Shown here one piece after another: positions 25,227 through 34,347 of a stretch of 64,000 nucleotides of DNA. The stretch comes from Fulvimonas sp. R45 (lineage in GTDB: Bacteria > Pseudomonadota > Gammaproteobacteria > Xanthomonadales > Rhodanobacteraceae), in the NCBI RefSeq assembly GCF_030504985.1, contig NZ_JASERU010000011.1, positions 55,257 through 119,256 on the forward strand, read 5' to 3'. Made by a program: the position numbers and the translations under genes. Positions within the stretch are counted from its first letter, which is position 1; the number at the start of each line of letters is the position of its first letter. The notes below the pieces were generated by a model. It saw nothing but the letters and a program-made list of their open reading frames with translations. It made no database searches and was not told where the DNA came from.

Positions 25227-25820
25227 TCACGTCCTTTCGACGCCGCGATAAAAGCGCCTCTGCGCCAGCGCCAGCATCGCCTCGTCTTCGTGCGTGTCGC
25301 CGTAGGCGTGACAGACCGGATAGGCGGCGAGGTCGAGGTGCGTACGCACGCGGCGGGCCTTTTCCTCACCCACGCATTGCGCTCCGTGGTAGCGGCCGGT
25401 GAGGCGGTCACGGCGGCTTTCCAGCCGCGAGCAGACCAGCTCCATGCCGTGCTGCCGGCACCAGGGCGCGAGATAGGCATCCAGGCCGCCGGAGACCAGC
25501 ACCACCCGGTCGCCTTGTGACTGGTGCCAGGCGACGCGCCGCATCGCTTCGGGGCGCAGCACGCCGGGCAGGACTTCGGCGGCGAAACGTTCGCCGGCGA
25601 TCCGCACGTGTTCCGCGGTCAGGCCGCGGAGGCCGAAGGCGACCACCGCCTGGCGGATGCGCGTGCCGGATACCAGCCCCAGCTTGTAGCCGGCCAGCAT
25701 CGGCGCGAACAGCGGGGCGCCCAGCGCACGCCGCTGCGGCACCACCACGAAGCGGATGAAATCGCCGAAGGTCTCGCGGGTGGTGAGGGTGCCGTCGAAA
25801 TCGAACAGGGCCAGGTTCAT
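25227..25820 (-). CDS. HAD-IB family phosphatase (SerB-like fold)
   Basis: This small cytoplasmic haloacid-dehalogenase-type phosphatase has 197 residues. Motif I is ALFDFDGTLTTRETF with the catalytic Asp pair, motif II is VVLVSGGLDAYL, and motif III/IV is EEKARRV followed by AYGDTHEDEAML. This pattern matches the subfamily IB enzymes related to phosphoserine phosphatase, but the substrate cannot be assigned. Its ATG overlaps the stop of the upstream YjjJ-like gene (ATGA), so the two are cotranslated, and the phosphatase may serve or counteract that kinase-like protein. Confidence 0.85.
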   Translation of the reverse strand: MNLALFDFDGTLTTRETFGDFIRFVVVPQRRALGAPLFAPMLAGYKLGLVSGTRIRQAVVAFGLRGLTAEHVRIAGERFAAEVLPGVLRPEAMRRVAWHQSQGDRVVLVSGGLDAYLAPWCRQHGMELVCSRLESRRDRLTGRYHGAQCVGEEKARRVRTHLDLAAYPVCHAYGDTHEDEAMLALAQRRFYRGVERT

Positions 25821-27208
25821 GCGTTGTCGTCGCCCGTGTCGAAGCGCTGGCGCAAGCTTTCCAGCGTGGCGTGGTTGGCGTCGGCGAGGCGGCGGAAGTC
25901 GTCGCTGATGTCGCTGCGTTGCGCCACGCGTCGCCAGAACTGGCCGGCCCAGGCGGCTGCCACGCGCCAGTGCGGCAGGATGGCGGGCGTGGGCGGTGGC
26001 GGGTCGAGCCTGCGCGCCACCACGGCGCCGTTGGCGGCAGGGCGGTACAACATGGGAAGCATGTCGTAGCTGGGCGCCAGCTTCAGCGGCAGCGCACCGT
26101 CGAGGAAGAAGCCGAGATTGCCAAAGTGCATGTCGGCATTGCCGATCAGGCGGCCGAACCACCAGCGCCGCTGCACCTGCGTCAGCGTGTCGTCATCGAG
26201 CCAGCCGCCTTGCCGCATGCGTGCCGCCGCGGCTGCCCAGTCGTCGCGTTCGCCGTCTTGGGCGTCGCTCCACGCGGCCAGGGTGACGAAGCCGCGCCGG
26301 CCATGCGTACCGATGCGGTCGAAGCGGGTGGCTTCCAGGCACAGCCGGCCCTGCGACCGGACCAGCTCGGTGCGCGCGCTGGCGTGCCCGTGTTCAGCCA
26401 GCAGCGCTGCGGCCAGGTGTTCGCAGACCAGCAGGTCGGCCCAGCGGCGTGCGCCCGGGTGTTCGTCGACCGGTTCGCTGAACTTCACGATGACGTGGCG
26501 CAGTCCGCCGTCGGCGTCGGCCACGCAGGCGGTGAACTTGGGCTGTTCGCCCGCCGCGGAGGAACCGACAGCTTCGCCGGCGAGCGCAGCCTGCGCCAGT
26601 GTGGCGTAGCGGCGATGGCGCGCGGCCGCGGGTATGGCGTCGTGTTCGGCGCGCAACGCGCGTTCCAGCGCAGCGTCGCCCAGCACGAAATCGCCAGGCC
26701 CGTCCTCGCCGCGCAGCAGCAGGGCGGCGAGCACGGCATCTTCGTTCCAACGCAGGATCTCGGCGGGCAGGCCCAGCTCGCTTGCCCAGCGCTGGCCGAA
26801 CTGGCGGCCGAGGAAACCTTGCGGGCGCTGGTCGTCGAGGAACCACGGCAGGCCGGGGAACAGCCCGTCGGCGAATTCACCCTGCAGCCAGTCGGGCGGC
26901 GATGCGGCAGCGACCAGGCAACCGCCGCCGTGCAGGGCGGTCAGCCGGCCGAATTCATGTGGACGGCCCTGGGCGTCGATGCGGTACAGCGGCCAGTGCG
27001 TGCCCAGGCCGCGCACGTCGCGCACCGCGGCGTAGCGGCTGCGCCGCGCCTTGCCGATACGCGCCACGCGCGGCCCGGCCGTGGCCAGTGCGCGCGAGAT
27101 GCTGGGCTGGCTGACGCCCAAGGCCTCGCCCAGTTCGCGCGCACTGGCGACCCTGCGCAGGCGCAGGAGGTCGAGCAGGCGCCCGGTCGGAGGGGCTGGA
27201 TGAGCCAT
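25817..27208 (-). CDS. yjjJ: HipA-like protein YjjJ with fused helix-turn-helix
   Basis: This belongs to the HipA kinase/toxin superfamily in the YjjJ subgroup, in which a DNA-binding domain is fused to the kinase fold instead of being encoded as a separate HipB. Residues about 10-60 form a winged helix (LLDLLRLRRVASARELGEAL, then SQPSISRALA). The kinase-like part has GEQPKFTA, LEATRFDRIG, GNADMHFGNLGFF (catalytic and metal-binding loop) and LAPSYDMLPML. It has 463 residues from the ATG at 27208; an in-frame ATG at 27244 is possible, and neither has a clear ribosome site. Tandem repeats upstream are likely autoregulatory sites. A toxin role is inferred from homologues and not certain. Confidence 0.85.
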   Translation of the reverse strand: MAHPAPPTGRLLDLLRLRRVASARELGEALGVSQPSISRALATAGPRVARIGKARRSRYAAVRDVRGLGTHWPLYRIDAQGRPHEFGRLTALHGGGCLVAAASPPDWLQGEFADGLFPGLPWFLDDQRPQGFLGRQFGQRWASELGLPAEILRWNEDAVLAALLLRGEDGPGDFVLGDAALERALRAEHDAIPAAARHRRYATLAQAALAGEAVGSSAAGEQPKFTACVADADGGLRHVIVKFSEPVDEHPGARRWADLLVCEHLAAALLAEHGHASARTELVRSQGRLCLEATRFDRIGTHGRRGFVTLAAWSDAQDGERDDWAAAAARMRQGGWLDDDTLTQVQRRWWFGRLIGNADMHFGNLGFFLDGALPLKLAPSYDMLPMLYRPAANGAVVARRLDPPPPTPAILPHWRVAAAWAGQFWRRVAQRSDISDDFRRLADANHATLESLRQRFDTGDDNA

Positions 27209-27212
27209 GCAC

Positions 27213-27307
27213 GAATAGGTACTTGAATAGATACTTCGAGTCAAATCGCTTTATATTTAACGGTTTGCCTGGTTCCTATGGCTAATTCTTGAATAGATTC
27301 CTTGAAT
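27213..27307. promoter_or_regulatory. Iteron-like repeats and AT-rich promoter of yjjJ
   Basis: A 12-bp unit, GAATAGRTACTT, is repeated in tandem at 27213-27224 and 27225-27236. Related units, CTTGAATAGATTC and CTTGAAT, occur at 27288-27307. Between them lies an AT-rich stretch around 27250-27262, strikingly unlike the GC-rich surroundings. On the minus strand a TTGACT lies about 36 nt before the yjjJ ATG. The repeats are well placed to be operators for the YjjJ helix-turn-helix domain. Confidence 0.6.
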
Positions 27308-27314
27308 GCCGCAA

Positions 27315-27342
27315 GCCGGCCTCCCGTCGCCGGGAAGCCGGC
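27315..27342 (-). terminator. Hairpin after the S9 peptidase gene
   Basis: GCCGGC-c-TCCCG and CGGGA-a-GCCGGC form an 11-bp stem with one mismatch and a 4-nt loop, just past the stop codon of the peptidase gene on the minus strand. There is no T-run, so it may be a transcript-end stabiliser rather than an intrinsic terminator. Confidence 0.35.
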
Positions 27343-27353
27343 CACGCAGTGCG

Positions 27354-29405
27354 CTACTTCGACGCCGGCAGGTACTTCGCGAACCAGTCCAGCGAGCGCT
27401 GCAGCACGTCGCGGGCGTGCTTGGGATCGGCGAAGTGGTGGCCTTCGTTCTGGTACACCACCAGTTGAGTGGGCACGCCCAGCGTGTGCAGCGCGTGCCA
27501 GTACTCGAACGACTGCGGCGCGGGGCATTCCTCGTCGCGGTCGCCGACGATGATCAGGGTCGGCGTCTTCGCCTGCTTGATGTAGGTGATGGCGGAGCTC
27601 TTCGCGTACACCGCTGGGTCGTCGTACAGCGAGGCGCCGAAGAACGGGATCATCCACTGGTCGATGCGATTCTCGCCGTAGTAGCTCTGCCAGTCGGAAA
27701 TGCCGGCGCCGGCGACCACCGCGCGGAAGCGCTGGGTCTGGGTGGGCGCGAACATGCTCATGAAGCCGCCGTAGCTCCAGCCGGTGAGGCCGAGGCGATG
27801 GTCGTCCACCGGCGCCATCTTCTCCACCGCGTCGACGCCGGCGAGGATGTCGCGCAGGTCGCCGTAGCCGAAGTCCTTGCGGTTGGCCTGCACGAAGGCC
27901 TCGCCCTGGCCGTAGCTGCCGCGCGGGTTGGGCATGAACTGGAAGTAGCCGGTGGCGGCGTACATCGCGCCGGTGCCGGGCCAGCTGGACAGCACACCCC
28001 AGGCCGGGCCGCCGTGCACGCTGACGATCATCGGGTAGGTCTTGTGCGGATCGTAGTCGGCCGGGTACAGCAGCCAGCCCTGCACGTGGCGGCCCTCGTT
28101 GGTCCACTCCACCGACACCGCCTTGCCCCAGGCCGGCTTCAGCGCGGCGTTGATCGCGGTGACCGCGGGCGGCGGCGCGTGGCCGAGCGGGCCGGCGTGC
28201 ACCTCGGGGGCCTGTTCGTAGGAGCTCTGCTCGAAGGCCACCCGGGCGTGGTCGGCGGACAGCGAGACCGCCAGCACCGCGCTGCCGTCGCCGATCATGG
28301 CGGGCACGGTGAAGTACGGCGCCTGCGCGGTGGCGTGGTCACCCTGCACGGTGTACGGCGCCAGCTGCACCTTGCCTTTCGCGTTCTGGCTGACCAGCAG
28401 CGCGTCGTTGCCGGTCCAGGCGAACCACGACGGCGTCACCGCGATGCCCGGGGTGAGGTCGCTGGCCACGCCGCCCGCCGCCGGCACGCTGTAGAGGTCG
28501 CCGCCGGTGGCACCCTGGTCGCTCATCAGGCCGCCGATGAAGGCGATCCGCGTGCCGTCCGGCGACCAGCGCGGCAAGGCCATCTGCAGGCCATGCAGCG
28601 AGCCTGCCGCGGTGGACGGGTCGACCGCCACGCGCGGCGCGGCACCGTCGCGCGCGTCCTGCACGTACAGCTTCGCCACCCACCAGTTGTTGTCGCCCGG
28701 CGGCGGCGCGGCGGTGTAGGCGATGCGCGCGCCGTCCGGCGCCCAGTCGAACTCGTAGGCGTAGAGCGACGCGGGCGTCAGCACGTGCACGCTGCCGTCG
28801 GCCACGTCGAGGCGGGCCACGCGCTGCACTTCCTCGTGCGCGTCCTCGCCGATCACGCCCACCTGCGGCTTGCCGGCCGCGGTGGCGCTGGCGTGGCGGG
28901 TGGCGCCGGGCACGTAGAGGAAGCCCAGCGACTTGCCGTCCCTGGTCCAGGCCAGTGCGCGGGCGTAGCCGGCCAGCTCGGCCAGCCGGCGCGGCGCGGC
29001 GGTGCCGGCCACGTCGGCGAGGTAGACGTCGTTGTGCATCGCCTGGGTATTGGTGAGGTCGTGGCCGCAGTCGGCAATGAAGGCCAGGCCGTGCGAATCG
29101 GGCGACCAGGCCAGGTCGCGCTTGCCGCAACCGGCCAGCGCCGCGCCCACGTCCAGCGCGTGCGCGTGGCGGCCATCGGCGTCGGCCAGCTGGATCACCG
29201 GCTTGCCCTTGCCGGACACGGTCCAGGCCAGGTGCGTGCCGTCCGGCGACAGCGCCACCGCGCCGATCCGCTGCACCTGGTCCAACTGCGCCAGCAGGTG
29301 TTCGATGCGCGGGTCGGTGGCGTGTTGCGCGGGCGTGTCGGCGAACGCCGCGGGAACGAAGGCCGCCGCCAGCAGGGGCAGCAGCAGGTGGGCAGGTTTC
29401 AGCAT
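27354..29405 (-). CDS. Secreted S9 family peptidase (acylaminoacyl/DPP-like)
   Basis: This is a serine peptidase of the prolyl oligopeptidase family. The 683-residue product starts at MLKPAHLLL and has a signal peptide ending near AFA, so it is periplasmic or exported. Residues about 40-430 form a beta-propeller with repeated SPDG-type strands. The C-terminal alpha/beta-hydrolase domain has the nucleophile in GWSYGGF, the Asp in GDRDEECP and the His in NEGHHF. It probably trims short peptides for nutrition. It stands alone between repeat-rich gaps. Confidence 0.93.
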   Translation of the reverse strand: MLKPAHLLLPLLAAAFVPAAFADTPAQHATDPRIEHLLAQLDQVQRIGAVALSPDGTHLAWTVSGKGKPVIQLADADGRHAHALDVGAALAGCGKRDLAWSPDSHGLAFIADCGHDLTNTQAMHNDVYLADVAGTAAPRRLAELAGYARALAWTRDGKSLGFLYVPGATRHASATAAGKPQVGVIGEDAHEEVQRVARLDVADGSVHVLTPASLYAYEFDWAPDGARIAYTAAPPPGDNNWWVAKLYVQDARDGAAPRVAVDPSTAAGSLHGLQMALPRWSPDGTRIAFIGGLMSDQGATGGDLYSVPAAGGVASDLTPGIAVTPSWFAWTGNDALLVSQNAKGKVQLAPYTVQGDHATAQAPYFTVPAMIGDGSAVLAVSLSADHARVAFEQSSYEQAPEVHAGPLGHAPPPAVTAINAALKPAWGKAVSVEWTNEGRHVQGWLLYPADYDPHKTYPMIVSVHGGPAWGVLSSWPGTGAMYAATGYFQFMPNPRGSYGQGEAFVQANRKDFGYGDLRDILAGVDAVEKMAPVDDHRLGLTGWSYGGFMSMFAPTQTQRFRAVVAGAGISDWQSYYGENRIDQWMIPFFGASLYDDPAVYAKSSAITYIKQAKTPTLIIVGDRDEECPAPQSFEYWHALHTLGVPTQLVVYQNEGHHFADPKHARDVLQRSLDWFAKYLPASK

Positions 29406-29573
29406 GGCGCCGCCTCGGTACGTGGGGAAAACCGGCACCTAAGCGCATGGCGCCAGGTCGATGCAAGTGCGATTGGTTTGGTCGGATCGGTGGCGTTTCG
29501 CATGTTCCTGCGAAAGCCCGATCGAAGCGTGGTCGCGACCGTCCGTCCCTTCCCGGCACCTCCCCGGATGAGT

Positions 29574-29682
29574 CCCTCTCCCACTCGTGGGAGAGGGTGC
29601 CGGCAGGCGGGAGAGGGTTCGGGCGAAGCAGGGCGTGGCGGTGTTGCCGAGCCCTCCCAACCCCTCTCCTGCGGGAGAGGGG
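29574..29682. repeat. REP-like element (family 2)
   Basis: CCCTCTCCCAC-tc-GTGGGAGAGGG at 29574-29597 and CCCCTCTCC/GGAGAGGGG at 29661-29682 form two hairpins. The intervening sequence is shared, in reverse orientation, with the element at 52935-53044. The element occupies most of the 293 nt gap between the S9 and M16 peptidase genes; the remainder of that gap shows no gene. Confidence 0.7.
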
Positions 29683-29698
29683 CTTGAAGCGGCGGGGC

Positions 29699-32365
29699 TC
29701 AGCCTTTCGGTGCCGGCCCCTTCACCGCGGTGACGAAGCCGTCCGGACGCAGGTGCTTCGCGAACGCCTGCTGCACCTGCGGCGCGGTCAGTTCCAGGTA
29801 GTGCCGGCCGGCGATCGTCATCGCGTCCAGCGGCTTGCCCTGCAGCGACAGCGTGAGCAGCTGGCCGCCGATGGCGTCGAAGCTGGATTCGCCCAGCGGG
29901 ATGCGCCGCAGCAGGATGCCCTTGGCCTGCTTCAGCTCGGTATCGCTCACCGGTTGCTGCTGCATCTGCTTCAGGTCGTGCAGCACCATCGCGGTGGCCG
30001 CGCCGACCTTGTCCGGGTCGCAGCCGAAGAACACCTTGTAGGTGCCGCGGTGCTTGTCCGGGTCGAGGCCCACGCCTACGGTGTAGACCAGGCCGTGCTT
30101 CTCGCGCAGGTCGCGGGTGAGGCGCGAGGCATAGAAGCCGCCGCCCAGCACCTGGTTGCCGAGGTTGAGGGCGAAGCGCGCGGGATCGTCGTAGGTGACG
30201 TCGACGGTCTGCGCCAGGGTCACGCTGTCCTGCACCGCGCTGGCGTCGGGCACGTGCAGCTTGCCGGGCTTGTTCGCCGGCACGGCGGCGTAGTCGGTGT
30301 CGGGCTTCGGGCCGCTGGCCTTCCAGCTGCCGAAGGCCTGTTCCACCACCTGCTTCGCCTGCGCGGGATCGACCTTGCCCACGATCACGATGGTGGTCAT
30401 GTCGGGACGGAAGGTCTGCGCGTAGTACTGCTTCACCTTGTCCGGCGTCAGCGCCATCACGCCCTGCGGCGTGGGGTGGCGCAGCGAAGGGTCGCCGGCC
30501 GGCAGCAGCGCCTTGCCCAGGCCCAGCTCGAACAGGAAGCCGGGCGACTGCAGCGCGCCGGCCACTTCGCCCGCGGTCTGCCGCTGCACCACGCTGAAGG
30601 CCTGCGCCGGCAGCGCGGGATGCAGCTCGTTGTCGGCGAGCAGCTTCACGCCCTCGGCGAAGTGCGCGGACGGCACCGACAGCGAGAAGCTGCTGCCCGC
30701 GCTGGCGTGGGCGCTGATGGCATCCAGCGCCTGCTGGTACTGCAGGCGGTCCATGTGCACGGTGCCGAACGGGAACAGGCCGTCGAGCACTTCGGCCACG
30801 CCCTCCTCGCCCCTGGGCGCCTGCAGGTCCTGGTTGGTCCTGACGCGGCCGTAGAGTTCCACCGTGTCGCTCACCGATTCCGGCTGCACGATCAGCTTCA
30901 GGCCGTTGGGCAGGGTGTAGCTCGCCGGCTTGAGGGTGGAGCGCGGCACCTCGAGCCTGGCGAAGGCCTTGGCCGCCCAGTCGGGCAGCTCGACCGGCTT
31001 GTTGGGCGTGGAGGCGAAGCTCTCGGCGCCGCCGAAGCCCTTGCCAGCCACCGGCTTGCCCGAGCTTTCGGGGGTGAGGATGGCGGTGACCGCGTGGGCG
31101 GGGTCGAAGCTGGCCTTGGCCAGCGCGTCCACCTGCGCCGGCGTCACCGCCTCGATCGCCTGCTTCATCGCGTCGGGCGAGTCCAGCCCCTGGAACGCCA
31201 GCGCGTGCGACCACGCGTTGGCCAGGCCGTCCACCGAGTTCTTCTTGAACTCCAGCGCGGCGACGGCCTTGCGCTTGGCCGCCTCGACCAGCGCCGGGTC
31301 GACGCCCTTGCTCGCCGCCTCGGCGAGGATGGATTGCATCTTCTTGAGGATCGGCTGCGGGTCGCCGCCCTTGGGGAAGATGCCCACCGCCATGCCCACG
31401 CCGGCCTGCGGCATGGCCTGGTCGAAGAAGCCGCCGAACAGCGCGATGCCGTCGAAGCGCATGCCGGCCAGCGCGGCGCGCTGCGAACCCAGCGCCTGGC
31501 CCAGCACCAGCGCGGTGGCGTAGTCCTTCGAGGTGAGGCCGGGCAGGCGGTAGCCCAGGTAGACCGAACCGTAGGGCGCGTCGGTGGGCAGCTCGACCGT
31601 CTTCGCCGCCACCGGCGCGAAGTCGAACGCGGGCCGTGCCGGCAGCGCCTTCTTCGCGATGCCGCCGAACTCGGCTTTCACCTTCGCCAGCGTGGCGTCC
31701 GGATCGACATCGCCGGCGATCACCAGGATCGCATTGTTCGGCGCGTACCAGGTGTCGTGGAACTGCTTCAGCATCGTCGCCGTGGTCTTGTCGAACGACG
31801 GCCGCGTGCCCAGCGGCGTATGCGCGTAGGGCGTGCCGCCGAACATCTGCTGCAGCATCTGCGTGTAGAACTTGAAGTCCGGGCTGGACAGGTCGCGCGA
31901 GACTTCCTGCTCGATCGCGCCGCGTTCCTTGTCCCATTCCTTCGGGTTCATGTCCACGCCACGCATGCGCAACGCCTGCACGTGCAGGGCCACGTCCAGG
32001 TCCTGCGACGGCGCCACGAAGTAGTACTGCGTCACGCCCTGCGTGGTGTCGGCGTTGAACGCGCCGCCCATGTTCGCCGCGATCGCCGCCAGCTGGTCCT
32101 TGGACAGCCCGGGGCTGCCGCGGAACATCATGTGCTCCACCGCGTGCGCGGTGCCCGGGAAGCCCGCCGGCACCTCGTCGGAACCGGCCAGGTAGTTCAT
32201 CTCCGTGGCCACCACCGGCGCCAGCCGGTCGCGCACGATCACCACGCGCAGGCCGTTGTCGAGGGTGGCGCGGGTGACGTCGCCGGATGCGGCGGCCATC
32301 GCGCCGGTGGCGGCCAGGGCCAGGGAAATCGCCGCGGTGAGGCGGAGCGCTCGCTGCTTCATCAT
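29699..32365 (-). CDS. M16 family zinc metallopeptidase (two-domain, periplasmic)
   Basis: This is a pitrilysin-type zinc protease of 888 residues containing two M16 repeats. A signal peptide (LRLTAAISLALAATGAMAA) is present. The inverted zinc motif HAVEH (H-x2-E-H) is in the first half, with the distal Glu in RGAIEQEVSRD; the second half lacks the motif, as is usual. The AAGGA site is 4 nt from the first ATG and 7 nt from a second ATG at 32362, which may be the true start. It follows the ABC-transporter operon on the same strand by 55 nt and could be its last gene. Confidence 0.92.
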   Translation of the reverse strand: MMKQRALRLTAAISLALAATGAMAAASGDVTRATLDNGLRVVIVRDRLAPVVATEMNYLAGSDEVPAGFPGTAHAVEHMMFRGSPGLSKDQLAAIAANMGGAFNADTTQGVTQYYFVAPSQDLDVALHVQALRMRGVDMNPKEWDKERGAIEQEVSRDLSSPDFKFYTQMLQQMFGGTPYAHTPLGTRPSFDKTTATMLKQFHDTWYAPNNAILVIAGDVDPDATLAKVKAEFGGIAKKALPARPAFDFAPVAAKTVELPTDAPYGSVYLGYRLPGLTSKDYATALVLGQALGSQRAALAGMRFDGIALFGGFFDQAMPQAGVGMAVGIFPKGGDPQPILKKMQSILAEAASKGVDPALVEAAKRKAVAALEFKKNSVDGLANAWSHALAFQGLDSPDAMKQAIEAVTPAQVDALAKASFDPAHAVTAILTPESSGKPVAGKGFGGAESFASTPNKPVELPDWAAKAFARLEVPRSTLKPASYTLPNGLKLIVQPESVSDTVELYGRVRTNQDLQAPRGEEGVAEVLDGLFPFGTVHMDRLQYQQALDAISAHASAGSSFSLSVPSAHFAEGVKLLADNELHPALPAQAFSVVQRQTAGEVAGALQSPGFLFELGLGKALLPAGDPSLRHPTPQGVMALTPDKVKQYYAQTFRPDMTTIVIVGKVDPAQAKQVVEQAFGSWKASGPKPDTDYAAVPANKPGKLHVPDASAVQDSVTLAQTVDVTYDDPARFALNLGNQVLGGGFYASRLTRDLREKHGLVYTVGVGLDPDKHRGTYKVFFGCDPDKVGAATAMVLHDLKQMQQQPVSDTELKQAKGILLRRIPLGESSFDAIGGQLLTLSLQGKPLDAMTIAGRHYLELTAPQVQQAFAKHLRPDGFVTAVKGPAPKG

Positions 32366-32420
32366 GCTGTCCTTGTGTGATTGCGAAAAGCGGGCGCGTG
32401 CCTCGCGCCCCGAGGTGGAA

Positions 32421-32744
32421 TCATTCGGAGGAGGCGCCCGGCGCGCCGGTGCGCCATGCGCGCGCCGCCGCGAGGATCGGCTCGCGCGAGTCGCGATGGA
32501 CGAGGTAGAGCGTCAGGAACACCAGCGCCAGGGACGCCAGCCAGAGCGTCTCGACGACGGCTTTCGGCCCATGCAGGTCGGCGATGCCCGACGCGCCCGA
32601 CGCGAGCGCGCAAACCGTGGTCGCCAGCCACGCCATGCGATGGCGCCTGGACGCCACGCCGCGCTGCTCGTTGATGAGGGTGGACGCTTCGAGTATCGGC
32701 ATGCCGAACTCCCGCTGCAGTCGGGTCACGGTGACGAGTGCCAT
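32421..32744 (-). CDS. Small two-helix membrane protein of the ABC operon
   Basis: The 107-residue product is not assigned to a named family. The N-terminal 35 residues are polar and basic, followed by two hydrophobic segments (MAWLATTVCALASGASGIAD and ETLWLASLALVFLTLYLVH) and a short basic tail. It begins 21 nt after the permease-like gene and has the same orientation, so it is probably part of the GntR-regulated transporter operon and may be an accessory membrane subunit. Confidence 0.7.
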   Translation of the reverse strand: MALVTVTRLQREFGMPILEASTLINEQRGVASRRHRMAWLATTVCALASGASGIADLHGPKAVVETLWLASLALVFLTLYLVHRDSREPILAAARAWRTGAPGASSE

Positions 32745-32765
32745 GATGCTTTCCTGGATTCGATG

Positions 32766-34283
32766 TCAATTCGTGAGGAACGGATGCGGCCGCGCCAGCA
32801 GCCCGCGCCAGCCACGCCGGGCCAGCCACAGCAGGATCGCGGCCAGCGCGGCCCAACCCGCCAGCAAGGCGTGCTCGAACGGGGCAAGGCCGTCCCATGG
32901 ATGCTTGTCCGCGTTCAGCAGCGGGATGAAGGTGCTGAGGCAGAACAACACCGTCAGTACAACGTAAATCGACGCCAGCACTCCCCCCCGCAGCCTGCAG
33001 CCCCCCAGCGTGCAGAGCATCTGCGCCACCATCGCGCCGACCGCGCCAAGCTGGGCCAGCGTCACCAGCAGCACCGCGGGGCCGGGCAGGTGCATCGCCC
33101 ATGCGGTCGCCAGCACGCCGGCCAGCAGCAGCGCCTGCAGCCGCATCGGCGTGGCGAAGGCCGCGCGGAGCAGCGCGTGACGGCGGGCCGTCCCGCCGCC
33201 CAGGCCCGGCAGCAATGCCAGCAGGGGCAATTCGGCATTCGCGCGCTTCCAGCGCTGGTGGACGACCAACGCCGCCATCGCGGCCAGCATCAGCCCGCCG
33301 AAGACGCCCAACCAGCCCACCATGCCCACGCCCACGCCCAGCAGGATGGACCGCACGGCATGGTCGTGGCGGGGCTCGCCCGCCTGCATGATCGCCATCA
33401 CCGGGATGTACGCGAGCATCGGCAGCAGCACCGGCGCCGCCGCGCGCAGGTGGCCCGCCAGCGTCTTCGGCACGTACCAGCCGCCCAGCGCCACCCGCAG
33501 CGCGCGCACCGGCGACTGCGGCCCGGCCCCGCGCAGATCGGCGCGGGGCTGCATCCAGTCCGGGCGCTGGCGGATCATCTGTCCGCTGTCGAGTTGCTGC
33601 AGCCCGTTCCAGCCGCCCGCCATGCTCTGGCGGCGCATCTGCATCAGCATCGCGCTGCCGAGGCCAAGCTCGTTGTCCGAATCGCTGCGCAGCAGTTGGC
33701 GCCAGCGCAGCGCATCGACGAGCAGCAACACGAGCAGGGCCAGGCCACCCCACGCCAGCCAGCGCGGATCGGACCATGGCGGCAGGTGGACGAGATGGCG
33801 CAGGCCGCTGCTCAGCGCAGGCAGGAAGACGAGCGTCATTGCGCACCAGCGCGGCAGCAGCACGAAGGCCAGGCCGCCGGCCATCGCCAGCGCCACCAGC
33901 TCAGCCACGTAGCGCAGGTCGGTGCCGCATAAGCCCAGCGCCAGCATCGGCGCGGCCAGCGTAGGCACGGCGTACAGCCACACGCTGTACGCCGCCGCCC
34001 GCTGCATGCCCGGCAGGCACAGGCGGCGCGCATCGATCGCCAGCAGCAACAGCGTGGGCATCCAGAATGCCCACATGTAACCGACGCCGATGGCGTAGAT
34101 GAGCGTGCTGCCCATCCACCAATCCGCCTTCGGCGAGAGCACGCCGAACGCGATGGCGCCGAGGCCGCAGGCCAGGGCGATGGCCAGGGTGAGCCAGCGC
34201 AGCGAACGGCGGCTCGAATGCCAGGGGGCGAGCAGTACGCCGGCAAAGCTGAGGCGGGACCGGGCAGCCGTGTTCATGTTCAT
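32766..34283 (-). CDS. Polytopic membrane protein, probable ABC transporter permease
   Basis: The 505-residue product has roughly 12 hydrophobic segments and no catalytic motif that I recognise. Its place directly behind an ATP-binding gene and a YtrA-type regulator indicates that it is the membrane partner of that ATPase. The central polar loop (around residues 195-255, with WNGLQQLDSGQMIRQRPDW) is the longest soluble part. The substrate is unknown; related GntR/ABC operons in Xanthomonas and Gram-positive bacteria respond to envelope-active compounds. Confidence 0.75.
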   Translation of the reverse strand: MNMNTAARSRLSFAGVLLAPWHSSRRSLRWLTLAIALACGLGAIAFGVLSPKADWWMGSTLIYAIGVGYMWAFWMPTLLLLAIDARRLCLPGMQRAAAYSVWLYAVPTLAAPMLALGLCGTDLRYVAELVALAMAGGLAFVLLPRWCAMTLVFLPALSSGLRHLVHLPPWSDPRWLAWGGLALLVLLLVDALRWRQLLRSDSDNELGLGSAMLMQMRRQSMAGGWNGLQQLDSGQMIRQRPDWMQPRADLRGAGPQSPVRALRVALGGWYVPKTLAGHLRAAAPVLLPMLAYIPVMAIMQAGEPRHDHAVRSILLGVGVGMVGWLGVFGGLMLAAMAALVVHQRWKRANAELPLLALLPGLGGGTARRHALLRAAFATPMRLQALLLAGVLATAWAMHLPGPAVLLVTLAQLGAVGAMVAQMLCTLGGCRLRGGVLASIYVVLTVLFCLSTFIPLLNADKHPWDGLAPFEHALLAGWAALAAILLWLARRGWRGLLARPHPFLTN

Positions 34284-34347
34284 CGTTCAGCCCCCAGCAG
34301 AAAGGAGCTGGGGCGTGCCGCGTGCGGCCGCGTCTGTCGCAGTGCGT

